Positions 40,813 through 41,576 of a stretch of DNA of 41,576 bases are shown piece after piece. The translations under genes and the position numbers were made by a program. The stretch's first letter is position 1, and every line of letters starts with the position of its first letter. This DNA is from Armatimonadota bacterium (GTDB lineage Bacteria > Armatimonadota > Fimbriimonadia > Fimbriimonadales > ATM1): positions 1-41,576 of the forward strand of contig JADFGT010000014.1 in NCBI GenBank assembly GCA_022567555.1, written 5' to 3'. Under the pieces are notes generated by a model, which saw nothing but the letters and a program-made list of their open reading frames with translations, made no database searches and was not told the origin of the DNA.

Positions 40813-41576
40813 ATGGCGACCCAGCAATCCCAGATCACTCCGCAGGCTCAGGCCATGCTGGACTTCGCCTCCTATTTGCGCGACAGGCCGGATGGCACTG
40901 AGGAGAAGTCGGATGATCTCGCCGCCCGATTCGGACTTCCGATCGAAGTCGTTAGGGAGTCGTTGCGCGTTATCAGCACGAGTCGCAGGACACCCGACGA
41001 ACGAGGCGCGAGCGAGCGCGCCGGCCTCGGCGCTCGCCTGAGAAGACCGATTGCCGCTACGGGCGACATCTTGCGGAATCACCCGGTGATTTCTGCCATC
41101 GCTCTGGGGCTTGCGATGGCGGCTGCGATCCCGCTCGGCCGCGCTCTCGGAGCTCCCTACGGGCCGGCACTGGTCGCGTCTGTTGGCGCGTTGGCTGGGG
41201 CAGGATTGATTGTCCTCAACTTTCTTCGGGCGCAGTTGCGCTATGCCCTCATCACGGCCTTTCTATTTGTGGTGCCGGTTCTGGCGGCACCCATGTTCAC
41301 GTTCTTGTTCGCGTCCGCCGATGAACTGGGAATCGAGTTGGCCGACGTAGCACCGACAGGCGGAGTGCGTTTGGCATATTTCCTGGTGATGTTGGTCAAT
41401 TACGTGCTGGCCGCCGCAGTGCTCACCACCATCGCCGCGCTGCTCGGGGGCTATCGCCGCGTGCGAAAGGAGATTCGCGAAGAGGAGAGGCGTGACCGGC
41501 TCGTCCTCTTGCAGCGCATTTTCGACCTCAAGGCACGACTGCAGGAGCCGCGGGGCGCAGACGGTAACAGGGACCG
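40813..41576 (+). CDS. Membrane protein, 3' end cut by window edge
   Basis: 254 codons, open to the right edge, from an ATG preceded by AAAAGAGAGAG. The cytoplasmic head has a helical segment (AQAMLDFASYLRDRPDGTEE) and SDDLAARFGLPIEVVRESLRVI, which looks like a small helix-turn-helix or UBA-like fold. About four membrane helices follow (HPVISAIALGLAMAAAIPLG; GPALVASVGALAGAGLIVL; ALITAFLFVVPVLAAPMF; YFLVMLVNYVLAAAVLTTIA), then a charged coiled-coil start (RKEIREEERRDRLVLLQRIF). The family is unknown. A helical head plus a membrane domain and coiled coil could suit a sensor. Confidence 0.72.
   Translation, partial: MATQQSQITPQAQAMLDFASYLRDRPDGTEEKSDDLAARFGLPIEVVRESLRVISTSRRTPDERGASERAGLGARLRRPIAATGDILRNHPVISAIALGLAMAAAIPLGRALGAPYGPALVASVGALAGAGLIVLNFLRAQLRYALITAFLFVVPVLAAPMFTFLFASADELGIELADVAPTGGVRLAYFLVMLVNYVLAAAVLTTIAALLGGYRRVRKEIREEERRDRLVLLQRIFDLKARLQEPRGADGNRD

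Noticed and set aside
1-41576. CRISPR array, rRNA or tRNA genes
   Set aside because: No regularly spaced identical repeats, no tRNA-like T-arm with matching acceptor stem, and no rRNA signature were found by reading both strands.

Overview
The window is a GC-rich bacterial chromosome segment. It holds core housekeeping loci: an efp-accB-accC-nusB-folD operon, secE-nusG-rplK-rplA, polA, aroQ and an ftsK start. Accessory genes between them have visibly lower GC. A DUF6785/OPT-like membrane protein, a ceramidase-like secreted enzyme, a GH38-like glycosidase and a pseudopilin are gene types often seen together in Armatimonadota and Planctomycetota genomes. A lineage near one of these is my best guess; no rRNA or tRNA is present to settle it.

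Layout. 1-3.8 kb: start of ftsK (left edge), a small anchored protein, then a tightly overlapping run of GT4 glycosyltransferase, Trm112-like protein, aroQ and an M24 aminopeptidase. 3.8-6.3 kb: a cassette of a short Rhs-core protein with a Cys-rich HExxH tip plus a secreted partner, bracketed by two nearly identical 48-bp palindromic repeats. 6.3-11.4 kb: GH38-like glycosidase, an anchored unknown, htpX and a protein with four helix-turn-helix repeats. 11.5-12.9 kb: a HigB/HigA-ImmA type toxin-antitoxin pair. 13.1-18.2 kb: efp - membrane protein - accB-like - pseudopilin - accC - nusB - folD, coupled by ATGA overlaps. The accB-like protein lacks the biotinyl lysine and the pseudopilin sits inside the acc pair. 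18.3-21.6 kb: a DUF6785 membrane protein translationally coupled to a CPBP protease. 21.7-22.5 kb: a REP-associated tyrosine transposase (RAYT) between two inverted copies of its palindrome; related palindromes lie at 3.9 and 6.1 kb. 22.5-25.6 kb: a secreted caspase-like protein whose helical-repeat C-terminus is split by an apparent frameshift. 25.9-30.5 kb: an M11 gametolysin-like protease, a ceramidase-like gene broken at a run of ten G, and an M48 protease. 30.6-31.6 kb: a Panacea-domain antitoxin with a PemK/MazF-like toxin. 31.9-35.5 kb: RatA-like protein, GT2-TPR protein, MerR regulator and a secreted unknown. 35.6-40.3 kb: secE-nusG-rplK-rplA convergent with polA. 40.3-41.6 kb: a degraded Gfo/Idh/MocA tail, then a membrane protein cut by the right edge.

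Most striking points: (1) the lysine-less AccB with a pseudopilin between it and AccC; (2) the RAYT/REP family and the Rhs cassette between direct REP copies; (3) the Panacea/PemK-like pair; (4) the standalone Rhs-core metalloprotease-like tip with a coupled partner; (5) the poly-G frameshift and an in-frame palindromic insertion in the same ceramidase-like gene. No CRISPR array, rRNA or tRNA was seen.
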